A stretch of DNA of 64,000 nucleotides, taken from positions 124,001-188,000 of the forward strand of contig CANLRB010000007.1 of assembly GCA_947493455.1 (NCBI GenBank), written 5' to 3'. This stretch comes from an uncultured Pseudoalteromonas sp. (GTDB taxonomy: Bacteria; Pseudomonadota; Gammaproteobacteria; Enterobacterales; Alteromonadaceae). The translations under genes were made by a program, and so were the position numbers. Each line of letters opens with the position of its first letter. The first letter of the stretch is position 1. A model generated the notes under the pieces. That model searched no databases, had not been told where the DNA came from, and saw only the letters and a program-made list of their open reading frames with translations. Of this stretch, positions 8,469 to 16,513 are shown piece by piece.

Positions 8469-10655
8469 TTATTTTTTAACCGACAAAAACTTAATAAGCT
8501 CCTGTTCAGCTAGTGGTTTCGAATACATAAACCCTTGCGCTTCATTACATCCCATAATCATCAACGCGTTGGCTTGTTCACGTGTTTCTATGCCTTCTGC
8601 AATGGTCTTAAGCTGTAACTTTTTGCCTAAGGCAACGATCAGCTCAGCAATCGCTCCCGTATCCGTATCTGGAATATCCTTCACAAAAGCACGATCAATT
8701 TTAATTCGATTTAAGGGAAGTTTTTGTAAGTAACTGAGCGACGAGAAGCCAGTACCAAAATCATCAATCGCAATTTCAATACCGTACTCTTTGAGGCTCT
8801 GTAACGCATTAATAACAACCGCAGGGTCATCCATAACAATGCTTTCGGTGACTTCAAGCTCAATATTTTTCGGCTCAACGTGATAGCTTTCTAAAATGGA
8901 TTTCACTTCATCTACAAAGTTTGGGTCACGAAATTGTGGGACTGAGACATTAACGGCAATGCGAATATCATAGCCATTTTGTGCCAAGCGTTTTTGCAAC
9001 TGACACGCTTGCTCTAATACCCAGCGGCCGATTTCTAAAATAAGACCCGATTGCTCTGCAAGCGGCACAAATACCGCGGGAGAAATAAAGCCGTCATCAT
9101 TTGGCCAGCGTAATAATGCTTCACAACCAATCACCTTGGTGGATGAAAAATCAATTTGCGGCTGGTACCAAACCTGCAATTTGTTGTCGGCGAAGTCTTG
9201 TCGCAATTGTTTCAAAACGCCAAGCTGCCAGACCATTTTTTCTTCCATTTCAGGATCGTAATATTCATAGTTTAAGTGACCATGATTTTTCCCCTGATTC
9301 AAAGCGATATAAATCGCTTTTAATGTATCAAGCCCTTGCGGTCGAAAATATTGTTGCTCACAAATACCAATATGGAAATTCAAAGGTAATTGATGTTCAC
9401 CTGCTCTGTAGGGGTAACTTAAGATGCCATTTAGTTGTTTGGGTTCAAGTACCGCTTTATCAACAACCAGCGCAAATACATCAGCACCAATTCGAGCGAG
9501 TAGCTGATATTTAGGTACGTCTTCTTGAATTCGCTGAACCACCGCTTTTAGCAATAGGTTACCAACATCTTGCCCTAACCCATTATTTATTGATGAAAAC
9601 TCCGCGATATCAATTAAATATAGCAAATAACGATTTTCATTAGGTGCGTAAAACTGACAAATTCGCGAAACAAAATCATTGCGATTAGGCAGCCCAGTGA
9701 GCCTATCAAGGTAGGCCGCATCGCGCAAATTAGTAAACAACTGTAAATTATCAAAGGCAATCGACACCGTTGTTAAAAAAACCTCTACGAGCTTTAAATG
9801 GGCTTCGTCATTTGCACAGTGAACGTCTAAATAAATCAATAGCGTGCACTTGTCATCAGAAAAAATAAAACAGCTGTCATATTCACTCAACTGATGTACG
9901 CCCTGGTCATTACACTGCTTTAAAACACCGATTGCTCGCGAATTATCGAGCTGTTCAACACGTTGCTGAGAAAATACCTGGTAATGCTCTGTGCCACCTA
10001 ATACGTGGATCTGTTGATCAATACTGGCACACATCACACCTTCACAATCGACACCAATAAACCGGCATAACTGCTGAACAACTTTTTGCGCAAACTCTGC
10101 TTTATTTTTCACACCTAATATTGCTTTCGATGCAGTTAAAATACTTTCGAGCCCTTGGCTATGTTGACTCAAATTACGTAATTGTTGATAAGAACGTATT
10201 GCGGTAACAATTGATGTGACAAGTTTTGAGCGGGTTAGCTCAGTTTTTGTTTTATAGTCATTGATATCATATTCACGAATAATATTTTCTTCTGGCGCAT
10301 ACCCTGGCTGCCCAGTTCGTAAAATAATTCGTAAATGGTGATTATCGAGCTCTTCACGAATGCGTTTAACAGCAACTAAGCCTGCATCATCGGTTTCCAT
10401 CACAACATCAAGCAATACCACGGCAATATCTGCGTTTTCTGCGATCATAGAAACCGCTTGTTCACCACTATAAGCGTGATGAAAGCGCAATTGACGATGC
10501 CAAAATGACAAGCCAGATAAGGCGAGTTGGGTGACAGAGTGAACCTCAGGGTCGTCGTCCACAATTAACAAGTCCCAAAAGCCCTCATAAGTCTCATTTT
10601 GTTCTGTCTCATCTTCATTGAGAAATAGGAAATCATCGCTGGCAACTGGAACCAT
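8469..10655 (-). CDS. Response regulator with DUF3369, degenerate GGDEF and EAL domains
   Basis: A 728-residue cytoplasmic signalling protein. The receiver domain (about 27-145) keeps its acidic pocket (IVDDDPEV, 31-38), phosphoacceptor D83 in LLDVVME and a conserved lysine in NDYKTKT. A DUF3369 region (about 150-300) follows. The GGDEF domain is degenerate, with RIGADVF in place of RxGGDEF, so diguanylate cyclase activity is unlikely. The C-terminal EAL domain retains CEALLRW, NVSVPQF, EVTES, IDDFGTGFSS, KIDRAF and AEGIET, so it should be an active c-di-GMP phosphodiesterase. The cognate kinase is not nearby. The start at 10655 gives an N-terminal acidic leader of about 25 residues. Confidence 0.92.
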   Translation of the reverse strand: MVPVASDDFLFLNEDETEQNETYEGFWDLLIVDDDPEVHSVTQLALSGLSFWHRQLRFHHAYSGEQAVSMIAENADIAVVLLDVVMETDDAGLVAVKRIREELDNHHLRIILRTGQPGYAPEENIIREYDINDYKTKTELTRSKLVTSIVTAIRSYQQLRNLSQHSQGLESILTASKAILGVKNKAEFAQKVVQQLCRFIGVDCEGVMCASIDQQIHVLGGTEHYQVFSQQRVEQLDNSRAIGVLKQCNDQGVHQLSEYDSCFIFSDDKCTLLIYLDVHCANDEAHLKLVEVFLTTVSIAFDNLQLFTNLRDAAYLDRLTGLPNRNDFVSRICQFYAPNENRYLLYLIDIAEFSSINNGLGQDVGNLLLKAVVQRIQEDVPKYQLLARIGADVFALVVDKAVLEPKQLNGILSYPYRAGEHQLPLNFHIGICEQQYFRPQGLDTLKAIYIALNQGKNHGHLNYEYYDPEMEEKMVWQLGVLKQLRQDFADNKLQVWYQPQIDFSSTKVIGCEALLRWPNDDGFISPAVFVPLAEQSGLILEIGRWVLEQACQLQKRLAQNGYDIRIAVNVSVPQFRDPNFVDEVKSILESYHVEPKNIELEVTESIVMDDPAVVINALQSLKEYGIEIAIDDFGTGFSSLSYLQKLPLNRIKIDRAFVKDIPDTDTGAIAELIVALGKKLQLKTIAEGIETREQANALMIMGCNEAQGFMYSKPLAEQELIKFLSVKK

Positions 10656-10853
10656 GGAACCTCAATTCATTAACTTTTATACCCAATAAGCTATTATTTG
10701 AATAAGTAACTTACTAATCGGGTTTAATTTTATTCTGCTTTTTAAGAAAAGAAAATCGACTAAACTAGAGTATAGTCTAATTCTAATAAAATGCTGAAAA
10801 ACTATGATTAAATTAGATTTTATATGATAGTAAAATATGCCCTGTGGAGCCGC

Positions 10854-11402
10854 ATGCGTCAAATTGTTCGATTACTCTTTTTATTATTTATATGCTCAGT
10901 GATGTTAGGTCTATTACTACCTAATCAATATACTGTTACTCAAGCAATTACGATTGAACAGCGTGTATCGAAGGTTGCTCCATTACTTCACGATCTCACA
11001 CAATGGCATTTATGGAGTCCATGGCCTATTTACGATAATACGCGCGAAACGCAACTCTCTTCAAAAACGACTGGGGTTGGCGCTTATAAACAGTGGTACA
11101 ATAAGGATGGTCGCGGCGAACTCACATTGACCGATGTATCACCCAGTGAGATTCGTTATACGAGTATATTCAACAATCAAACAACAATCGGTCGCTTTAT
11201 AATTGCCACCGAAAACTCAAAAACACATATAATATGGTCACTCTCTGGCTACAATAACACACCGGTTATTGGTGGCTACCTCAGTTACATCTCTCAGTTT
11301 AAATTAGAACAGTCAATGTTACTTGGACTAAGAAATCTAAAATCACTGATTGAAACAACAAAAGTGATCAACGACAATACGGCAGTAAACAATGACAATT
11401 AA
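10854..11402 (+). CDS. Membrane-anchored SRPBCC (START-like) family protein
   Basis: A 182-residue protein with one N-terminal membrane segment or signal anchor (about 5-24, LLFLLFICSVMLGLLLP), then a polyketide cyclase/SRPBCC-like domain (VSKVAPLLHDLTQWHLWSPW and following beta strands). Such domains bind hydrophobic ligands; the ligand is unknown. I chose the ATG at 10854 because GGAG lies six bases upstream; an in-frame ATG at 10824 adds ten residues without any ribosome-binding site. Its last 11 bases overlap the next gene, suggesting coupled translation. Confidence 0.75.
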   Translation: MRQIVRLLFLLFICSVMLGLLLPNQYTVTQAITIEQRVSKVAPLLHDLTQWHLWSPWPIYDNTRETQLSSKTTGVGAYKQWYNKDGRGELTLTDVSPSEIRYTSIFNNQTTIGRFIIATENSKTHIIWSLSGYNNTPVIGGYLSYISQFKLEQSMLLGLRNLKSLIETTKVINDNTAVNNDN

Positions 11403-12297
11403 AATAACCGCAGCCAATGAGCGTCTCAGCAATCTCATCAATAAAAAGCTAGGTCGCAGTCACAACATATCAGAACAACAAGACAGTGAACTTGTAAAAA
11501 CACAAAACACAGCAAAAAGCCAAGTTAAAACACTTACAAATCTAGCGACACCAACATTTAAACCGGGTGATTCAATTCAAAAAAGAGCAGCTCGCCGCCA
11601 GCAATTAAAGCAAATTCGAAAACAACAAAATATTGAAAGTATATTCAATCTCGCAATTGATTACTGCCCAGCCGTGACCAGTGAAAATGATCCCGATGCT
11701 GATTGGGTTGAACGTTTCATAGAACTCGCCGAAGATAGCTCAAATAAAGCAATGCAGCGATTGTGGGCTAAAATTCTCGCCGGAGAGACCATTCGCCCGG
11801 GCACTTTTAGCTATAAAAGTTTGCTCACGCTACAACAAATCACACAACAAGAGGCGCAAATATTACAACTAGCGACAAGTCTCAGTGGACAATCTCAACT
11901 TGATGGATTTAATCAAATACTCACAGGCTATTACTTAAAACCAAGCTTGTTTAATTTCTTTACCTTAAATACCAAAGTTAACCTGAATTTGAGCAAAGCC
12001 GGATTGAGTTACCCCAATGTACTCACGCTAATTGATATAGATGTTTTATATGGGCAAGAAATTGAATCCGCAGAGCTTAAACGCGGTGAAGAATATAGGT
12101 TAAAATTTAACGAAACCGAACTTTTATTAAAAGCAAAATCAGACGGTATCGTACTCACATATTATAAGTTTACGCAAACAGGGCAAGCCCTGTGTCGGCT
12201 CACAAACATGAACCTCAACGATAACTTAAAGCATCAGATAAGCGAGCTCTTTGATAAACACTTCACAGTGCAATTTGTTGCAATACCAGCTAGCTAA
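11392..12297 (+). CDS. TIGR03899 family conserved protein
   Basis: A 301-residue protein resembling the TIGR03899 (DUF2806-like) family found in Vibrio, Shewanella and Pseudoalteromonas. The N-terminal 100 residues are basic and predicted largely helical (KRAARRQQLKQIRKQQN). The middle carries the characteristic DPDADWVERFIELAEDSSN and LWAKILAGE segments (about 103-145). No signal peptide or membrane span is visible and the function is unknown. It overlaps the SRPBCC gene by 11 bases, so the two probably form an operon. No obvious terminator follows before the convergent barrel gene. Confidence 0.8.
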   Translation: MTIKITAANERLSNLINKKLGRSHNISEQQDSELVKTQNTAKSQVKTLTNLATPTFKPGDSIQKRAARRQQLKQIRKQQNIESIFNLAIDYCPAVTSENDPDADWVERFIELAEDSSNKAMQRLWAKILAGETIRPGTFSYKSLLTLQQITQQEAQILQLATSLSGQSQLDGFNQILTGYYLKPSLFNFFTLNTKVNLNLSKAGLSYPNVLTLIDIDVLYGQEIESAELKRGEEYRLKFNETELLLKAKSDGIVLTYYKFTQTGQALCRLTNMNLNDNLKHQISELFDKHFTVQFVAIPAS

Positions 12298-12357
12298 GTA
12301 ATAGGTACTGCAACAAAGTTTGAAACTAAAACTAATTCTTATAGCGAATAAAGTAAA

Positions 12358-13128
12358 TTAAAAATGAACTTGTACACCGGCAAAGAAACCGTCAACTTCT
12401 AGATCAGAATACACATCATCGAAATCATCAAGTTCAACAATCAGCGAGCGGTATCCCACTTTTAACGCCATATCAACCGCCATATTGTCAATAAACTCCC
12501 ATGCCAGACCCACTTGATAATCTCGCACTTCATTATCATCAATTGCCAACATACTGCCTTCGGCAAAGGCACTCAAACCAGTGAATGGAAACACCACTTC
12601 AATTGCAGCATAACCTACCGGTACAATGCCAGAAAACGCCACGGTTTCAGTCATCAATGCGTCTGTTAACTGACCATTCACCATTGGTGCACCCGACATT
12701 GTGATGTCGCCATCAAATTGTTTACCAGCAACACCTAAGTCAATTGAAAACAAATCATTATCAAAAATTTCGTAATAAAACACGTAATCAATATGCGATA
12801 AGTCGGCAGTAATGGTATTGCCACTCGGTGTCAAACCAAACTCTGTATCACCAAATTTAATCGCACCACTAAACGAGCCATCTAACTCTAATTGGTTGTA
12901 TTTTACTTTAACATTGGGCACTAAAGGTACAGGGTGCTCAAGGGCGGCATAAAAGTTAGTAAAGCTACTGTCGTCAAACTTATAATTCTGTAAACTGTCG
13001 TTTGTCGAAATGGCACCGGATGTTTGCGCTTGCCACGAATCCGCACCAACATAAAGACCAAGTATGGTATCTGCAGTTGCAAGCGGTGAGGCTGCAGCTA
13101 ACGCGGCACCAATTATCAATTTTTTCAT
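12358..13128 (-). CDS. TIGR04219 family outer membrane beta-barrel protein
   Basis: A 256-residue exported protein with a signal peptide (MKKLIIGAALAAASPLATA, cleaved before DTILG) and alternating hydrophobic strands throughout. It ends in the aromatic VQVHF motif recognised by the BAM machinery. LGLYVGADSWQ near the N-terminus and VGLAWEFIDNMAVD near the C-terminus fit TIGR04219. No substrate is known. The ribosome-binding site (AAGGATAA) overlaps the stop codon of the upstream DUF2333 gene, only five bases away, so it is the last gene of a three-gene envelope operon. Confidence 0.85.
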   Translation of the reverse strand: MKKLIIGAALAAASPLATADTILGLYVGADSWQAQTSGAISTNDSLQNYKFDDSSFTNFYAALEHPVPLVPNVKVKYNQLELDGSFSGAIKFGDTEFGLTPSGNTITADLSHIDYVFYYEIFDNDLFSIDLGVAGKQFDGDITMSGAPMVNGQLTDALMTETVAFSGIVPVGYAAIEVVFPFTGLSAFAEGSMLAIDDNEVRDYQVGLAWEFIDNMAVDMALKVGYRSLIVELDDFDDVYSDLEVDGFFAGVQVHF

Positions 13129-13133
13129 TCTTG

Positions 13134-14117
13134 TTATCCTTGTGCTAAAAGCTCTGATAATTCTATAAGAGCGGCATTCGCTCTCGATATATAATTGGCC
13201 ATAACCAATGAGTGATTCGCAACAAAGCCAAAGCCACTACCATTGAGAATTAACGGACTCCAGACTGATTCCTGAGTTGCTTCCAATTCACGAATAATTT
13301 GCTGTAAACTCACTCGTGCATTTTTCTTTTCAAGTACATCGGCAAAATCGACTTCTATTGCATACAGGTAATGAAGTAGCGCCCAACTCGCACCGCGAGC
13401 TTCATAAAAGACATCATCTATTTTTAACCAAGGTGTTTTTACTTCAGCATGACTTGGCGAATAAGTGGCCTGCTGTGCCGCTTCATCACCAGCGAGATCA
13501 GTATTCAAACGATCTTGGCCAACACTTGCGCTTAATCTCAAGCTTAAACTGCCTAAACGTTTTTCGGCTTCTTTTAACCAAACCCGTAGGTTATCTGTTC
13601 GGGCGTAAAACTGTGCACTTGTTTGCAATGGATTTGCAATATCACTGCGATATAACTTTAATTGTTCGATACCTTTTTCATATTCATCTTCGGCACTTGG
13701 CCATGCCCATGCCGTTGAACTGATATTGAATTGTGGCTGCGCCTTTTTAAGCGCAGGATGTTCAGTCGATTGTGATTGAGAGCGACTAAAATCTTTTCGC
13801 ATCGACAAAACAAGATCGCGCGTCATTTCAAGTGCGCCATATTCCCACGCAGGCATATTATCCATAAATACAGATGGCGGCATAATATCATTTGATAAAT
13901 AACCACCCGGCTTATTAAGTAACGTGGAAGAAACCTCAATAATAGCCGTTGTCGTCATATAGCCAACCACTAACTGTTCATTATTTTGCTCAGCGCTTTG
14001 TTGGGCGCGTTTTTTCACGTCAAATTGAGTCGGTTCACTACTCCAATATATCGCCACGAAATAGAAAAACAAAAATACTAATGCAATGCCTGCTGCAATT
14101 TTTCCTTTATGCTGCAT
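13134..14117 (-). CDS. DUF2333 family membrane-anchored protein
   Basis: A 327-residue protein with a short positively charged N-terminus and one membrane segment (about 7-25, AAGIALVFLFFYFVAIYW), then a soluble, probably periplasmic domain. Family hallmarks are VGYMTTTAIIEVSSTLLNK, PGGYLSNDIMPP, DNMPAWEYGALEM and LRVWLKEAEKRLGSLS. Function is unknown. A strong AGGAGAG ribosome-binding site overlaps the end of the copper chaperone gene, eight bases upstream, so the two are translated from one message. Confidence 0.85.
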   Translation of the reverse strand: MQHKGKIAAGIALVFLFFYFVAIYWSSEPTQFDVKKRAQQSAEQNNEQLVVGYMTTTAIIEVSSTLLNKPGGYLSNDIMPPSVFMDNMPAWEYGALEMTRDLVLSMRKDFSRSQSQSTEHPALKKAQPQFNISSTAWAWPSAEDEYEKGIEQLKLYRSDIANPLQTSAQFYARTDNLRVWLKEAEKRLGSLSLRLSASVGQDRLNTDLAGDEAAQQATYSPSHAEVKTPWLKIDDVFYEARGASWALLHYLYAIEVDFADVLEKKNARVSLQQIIRELEATQESVWSPLILNGSGFGFVANHSLVMANYISRANAALIELSELLAQG

Positions 14118-14125
14118 AATCTCTC

Positions 14126-14575
14126 CTAGTGATGATGGTGATGATGCGATTCTGTTACAAGTTTAACGATATCAGCAGTTGCTTTAACTTTATCACCTGA
14201 CTCTAACAACAGTGTGACAGATACCTGCTCACCAATAATCAAATTTGCTGTTGGTTCAAATAACATTAAATGTAAACCACCGGGCTGAAAAATCACCTTT
14301 TCACCAGCATTCACTGACAAACTTTTTAGCTGAACCATTTTCATCATACCGTTTTTTTCAATATGGTGATGGATCTCTACACGATTTAATCCTTCGATTT
14401 GTGCACCTACAATGGTAATTTCCTTGTCACCTTGATTATGAAGTGAAAAATAAGCAACAGATGACGAAGTACCGGGAATAAATGCGCGCACTTTAGCATC
14501 ATCAATTTTTACAGATTGCGCCCAAAGTGGCACAGATAGAAATAAGATTGTAGAAAAAACCAGTTTACGTAACAT
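14126..14575 (-). CDS. Periplasmic copper chaperone PCu(A)C with natural His6 tail
   Basis: A 149-residue protein with a signal peptide (about 1-19, ending LWA) and the PCu(A)C/DUF461 fold. These proteins carry Cu(I) in the periplasm, usually to cytochrome c oxidase. The known metal motif ends M-x21-H-x-M; here M80, H102 and M104 fit exactly, while the first ligand is replaced by a histidine cluster (H69-H71) with M77/M78 nearby. The C-terminus is ES followed by six histidines, an extra potential metal-binding tail. I chose the ATG at 14575 because GGAGAC lies four bases upstream; the in-frame ATG at 14587 lacks a site and adds METI. First gene of the operon with DUF2333 and TIGR04219. Confidence 0.88.
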   Translation of the reverse strand: MLRKLVFSTILFLSVPLWAQSVKIDDAKVRAFIPGTSSSVAYFSLHNQGDKEITIVGAQIEGLNRVEIHHHIEKNGMMKMVQLKSLSVNAGEKVIFQPGGLHLMLFEPTANLIIGEQVSVTLLLESGDKVKATADIVKLVTESHHHHHH

Positions 14576-14714
14576 AATTGTCTCCATTTTTACTCATGAT
14601 ATAACACCCAATGCCATTTTATAAGCTAAAAAGCTATTAAAATAAGTCATCTATAAAGGCAATAGATCAGAATCTAGCCTCTTTCGAGGCTAAGACTGTG
14701 AAGACAAGAGTCGA

Positions 14715-14918
14715 TTAATAATACCGAGAAGGCAGTATTAATGCCGCCGCAAAATAACTTAATAGAGCAGCGGCCGGAAACATAAATAACAAAAATACCG
14801 CTGCTAATCTTACTGACCAAACAGGAAACCCGTTACCGTTTGCTAAACCGGCGCAAACGCCAGAAATTTTTTTGTTAATACGATCTTTATAAAAACTTTG
14901 TTTATCTGAATATGACAT
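14715..14918 (-). CDS. pspC: PspC domain protein
   Basis: A 67-residue inner-membrane protein consisting of one PspC domain: a short N-terminal basic region, the family signature ISGVCAGLANGNG (18-30), and hydrophobic segments (about 36-63) ending in LILPSRYY. PspC proteins help transmit envelope stress in the phage-shock response. It has a textbook ribosome-binding site (AGGAGG) and starts 28 bases after the pspA stop, so it is expressed with pspA. It is about half the length of E. coli PspC (119 residues), lacking the C-terminal extension. No pspB is recognisable. Confidence 0.85.
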   Translation of the reverse strand: MSYSDKQSFYKDRINKKISGVCAGLANGNGFPVWSVRLAAVFLLFMFPAAALLSYFAAALILPSRYY

Positions 14919-14946
14919 AGCAACCTCCTAATCAGTAATGTACACA

Positions 14947-15615
14947 CTAAGCGACTTTCTGCTGACGTTTTGCTTTTAGTTCAGCAAGCTCGTCATCAAT
15001 TGTTGAATCATTTTCTAGCTGGTCAAATTCAGCTAAGAGTGGATCTTGTTGACCAATTTCGTATGATTCAACACGCGCTTCAATTTGGTCTACTTTTTTC
15101 TCTACTTGTTCAAAACGCTCAAATGCTTGTGTAATTTGCTCACTATGTAACTGTGTTTTCGCTTTAATACGTGTCTGTGCGCTATCCGCTCGTTGTTGCA
15201 ATTGTTTTTGCTTTGACTTAGCTTGGCTGAGCTTTGCCTGCAGCTGGTTAAGATCCGCTGTCAGCTTTTCTAACGCTTCTTCTACACGTGCAATTTCATG
15301 GGCTAATGCATCTGCATTTTTTTGAGCTTTACCTTTTTCAACTAATGCAGCTTTAGCTAAATCTTCACGCTCTTTCTCTACGGCTTTTTCAGCTTTAGCA
15401 AGCCAAAAAGAAACAGAGCTAACATAATTATCATGTTCACGCGTTAGCGCCTTTTTTTCAGCAATAAGACTTGCCGATGTAGAGCGAATTTCGATTAATG
15501 TTTCTTCCATCTCTTGGATCATTAAACGTACTAATTTTTCTGGATCTTCTGCTTTATCGAGCGCGGCTGAAACGTTCGCTTGAATAATATCCGTCATTCT
15601 TGAAAATACACCCAT
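14947..15615 (-). CDS. pspA: Phage shock protein A (PspA/IM30 family)
   Basis: A 222-residue cytoplasmic, membrane-peripheral protein of the ESCRT-III-like PspA/IM30 family, which protects the inner membrane and in E. coli also inhibits the activator PspF. It starts with the amphipathic helix MGVFSRMTDIIQANVSAALD, then EDPEKLVRLMIQEMEE, and is long coiled coil throughout (about 25-215). The ATG at 15615 is fixed by AAGGAGAA upstream and by family length; the reading frame stays open to 15738 but those residues do not belong. A sigma-54-type promoter lies 43 bases upstream. pspF is not adjacent. Confidence 0.96.
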   Translation of the reverse strand: MGVFSRMTDIIQANVSAALDKAEDPEKLVRLMIQEMEETLIEIRSTSASLIAEKKALTREHDNYVSSVSFWLAKAEKAVEKEREDLAKAALVEKGKAQKNADALAHEIARVEEALEKLTADLNQLQAKLSQAKSKQKQLQQRADSAQTRIKAKTQLHSEQITQAFERFEQVEKKVDQIEARVESYEIGQQDPLLAEFDQLENDSTIDDELAELKAKRQQKVA

Positions 15616-15657
15616 AATGTTCTCCTTAATTGAACAATGTTGTTTACAACTTACCTT

Positions 15658-15673
15658 TTCAATTGCTGTGCCA
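15658..15673 (-). promoter_or_regulatory. Sigma-54 promoter of pspA
   Basis: Read on the minus strand the sequence is TGGCACAGCAATTGAA: the -24 TGGCAC block is perfect and is followed at the proper spacing by a -12 TTGA in place of TTGC. It closely resembles the sigma-54 promoter I recall for E. coli pspA. The predicted start lies about 12 bases downstream, giving a 5' leader of about 30 bases. Confidence 0.75.
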
Positions 15674-15768
15674 ACTACACATAAAAAATTAAACCATTGA
15701 TTTAAAATACAAAATAGAAATAAAGAGCATATCCTCAAAACATCAACATAATTTCCAAAACAACTATT

Positions 15769-15804
15769 TGGTCAAAAAAACCAACCGATTAGTAAAATTG
15801 ACCA
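15769..15804. promoter_or_regulatory. Inverted repeats, possible activator-binding site upstream of pspA
   Basis: TGGTCAA (15769-15775) is repeated inverted as TTGACCA (15798-15804), and inside it TTGGT/ACCAA form a second, closer palindrome (15768-15784). The element is roughly 100-145 bp upstream of the sigma-54 promoter, a typical place for a PspF-type enhancer. The link to PspF is an inference from position only. Confidence 0.35.
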
Positions 15805-16438
15805 GACGTAATAAATGCAAAATAATAAATAGAAATAACTTTAAAAAATGACAGAACTACAAGGAAATATTACGACAGAGACAAACGGAGTTTATAACAC
15901 GGCTGTGTTTGTAAAAAGAATGGAGATATCAGTAGATGGTTAAACAGCGCTCAGAGAAAGCTGAAATGAGAAATTCAGTTAGAAAAATTCTCTTAAGCGC
16001 GAGATTTAAATGGCGATGATATAGAAACCATTGACGAGAGGTTAATCAACATAAATGTGACAAATAAGCTGGCCACCGGTACTAACAATAAGCTAAGTAA
16101 AAAAATTGGTTCTAGCATTTTATTACCCTCTTTGCTCATTGTTATTAATAACACTATCGCACAGCTCAATTTGGATGATAGGTGATACCAACGCGTTACG
16201 TGGTTCATCAACTAAAAGATCACTGATCATTAAATTTACAAATACAACGAGTACTTTTAAAACTGAAGCAAACATAAATTTCTCGAATAAAATAGTTTTG
16301 GTAGCTCAGTTATTACAAGACACATGCCAACTCGCAGCAAAAAATATAAAGCATTGATTTTAAAGTAATTAAAACAAGATAAAAAAGAGAGGTGGTGAAA
16401 ATAGCTATAAAACAAGGTGAAATTCACTAACTTTTGAT
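15805..16438. other. Long intergenic region between pspA and dusA
   Basis: About 630 bases with no recognisable conserved gene on either strand apart from the putative 41-residue hydrophobic protein at 15993-16118. It is AT-rich and includes a plus-strand open frame (16106-16357) that resembles no family. I see no RNA gene or repeat here. Confidence 0.5.
15993..16118 (-). CDS. Putative small hydrophobic protein, unrecognised
   Basis: A possible 41-residue protein starting MLEPIFLLSLLLVPVASLF, with a single hydrophobic segment covering about residues 4-26 and a basic end (PFKSRA). An AGAGGG sequence lies seven bases before the ATG, the main reason to list it. I do not recognise a family. It lies in an otherwise empty stretch between pspA and dusA and could be a small membrane-stress protein or chance. 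A longer in-frame reading from 16211 has no supporting start site. Confidence 0.3.
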   Translation of the reverse strand: MLEPIFLLSLLLVPVASLFVTFMLINLSSMVSISSPFKSRA

Positions 16439-16500
16439 TAAAGTGTGTGAAAATGCATCCCGATATCGGGATGCCCTTTTCCCGATATCAAGACACTTTG
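16439..16500 (-). terminator. Structured element with two competing hairpins after dusA
   Basis: Downstream of dusA the motif CCCGATATC occurs in both orientations. A 20-base perfect palindrome (GCATCCCGATATCGGGATGC, 16455-16474) competes with a 9-bp stem (GATATCGGG 16463-16471 with CCCGATATC 16481-16489). An outer AAAGTGT/ACACTTT pair (16440-16446 and 16494-16500) can enclose both. The T-run is poor, so a classical terminator is not certain. Confidence 0.5.
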
Positions 16501-16513
16501 TATCAATAGAAAA

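Noticed and set aside
14129-14146. The six His codons taken as a cloning tag
   Set aside because: The gene is embedded in a native operon with overlapping ribosome-binding sites, there is no vector sequence, and the histidine codons are mixed.
16106-16357. A plus-strand 83-codon reading frame in the psp-dusA gap
   Set aside because: No ribosome-binding site, no recognisable family, and it overlaps the better-supported small minus-strand frame.
16439-16500. An integron attC site or REP element
   Set aside because: The core bases typical of attC (GTTRRRY/RYYYAAC) are missing, and no second copy was noticed in the window, so I left it as a structured terminator-like element.
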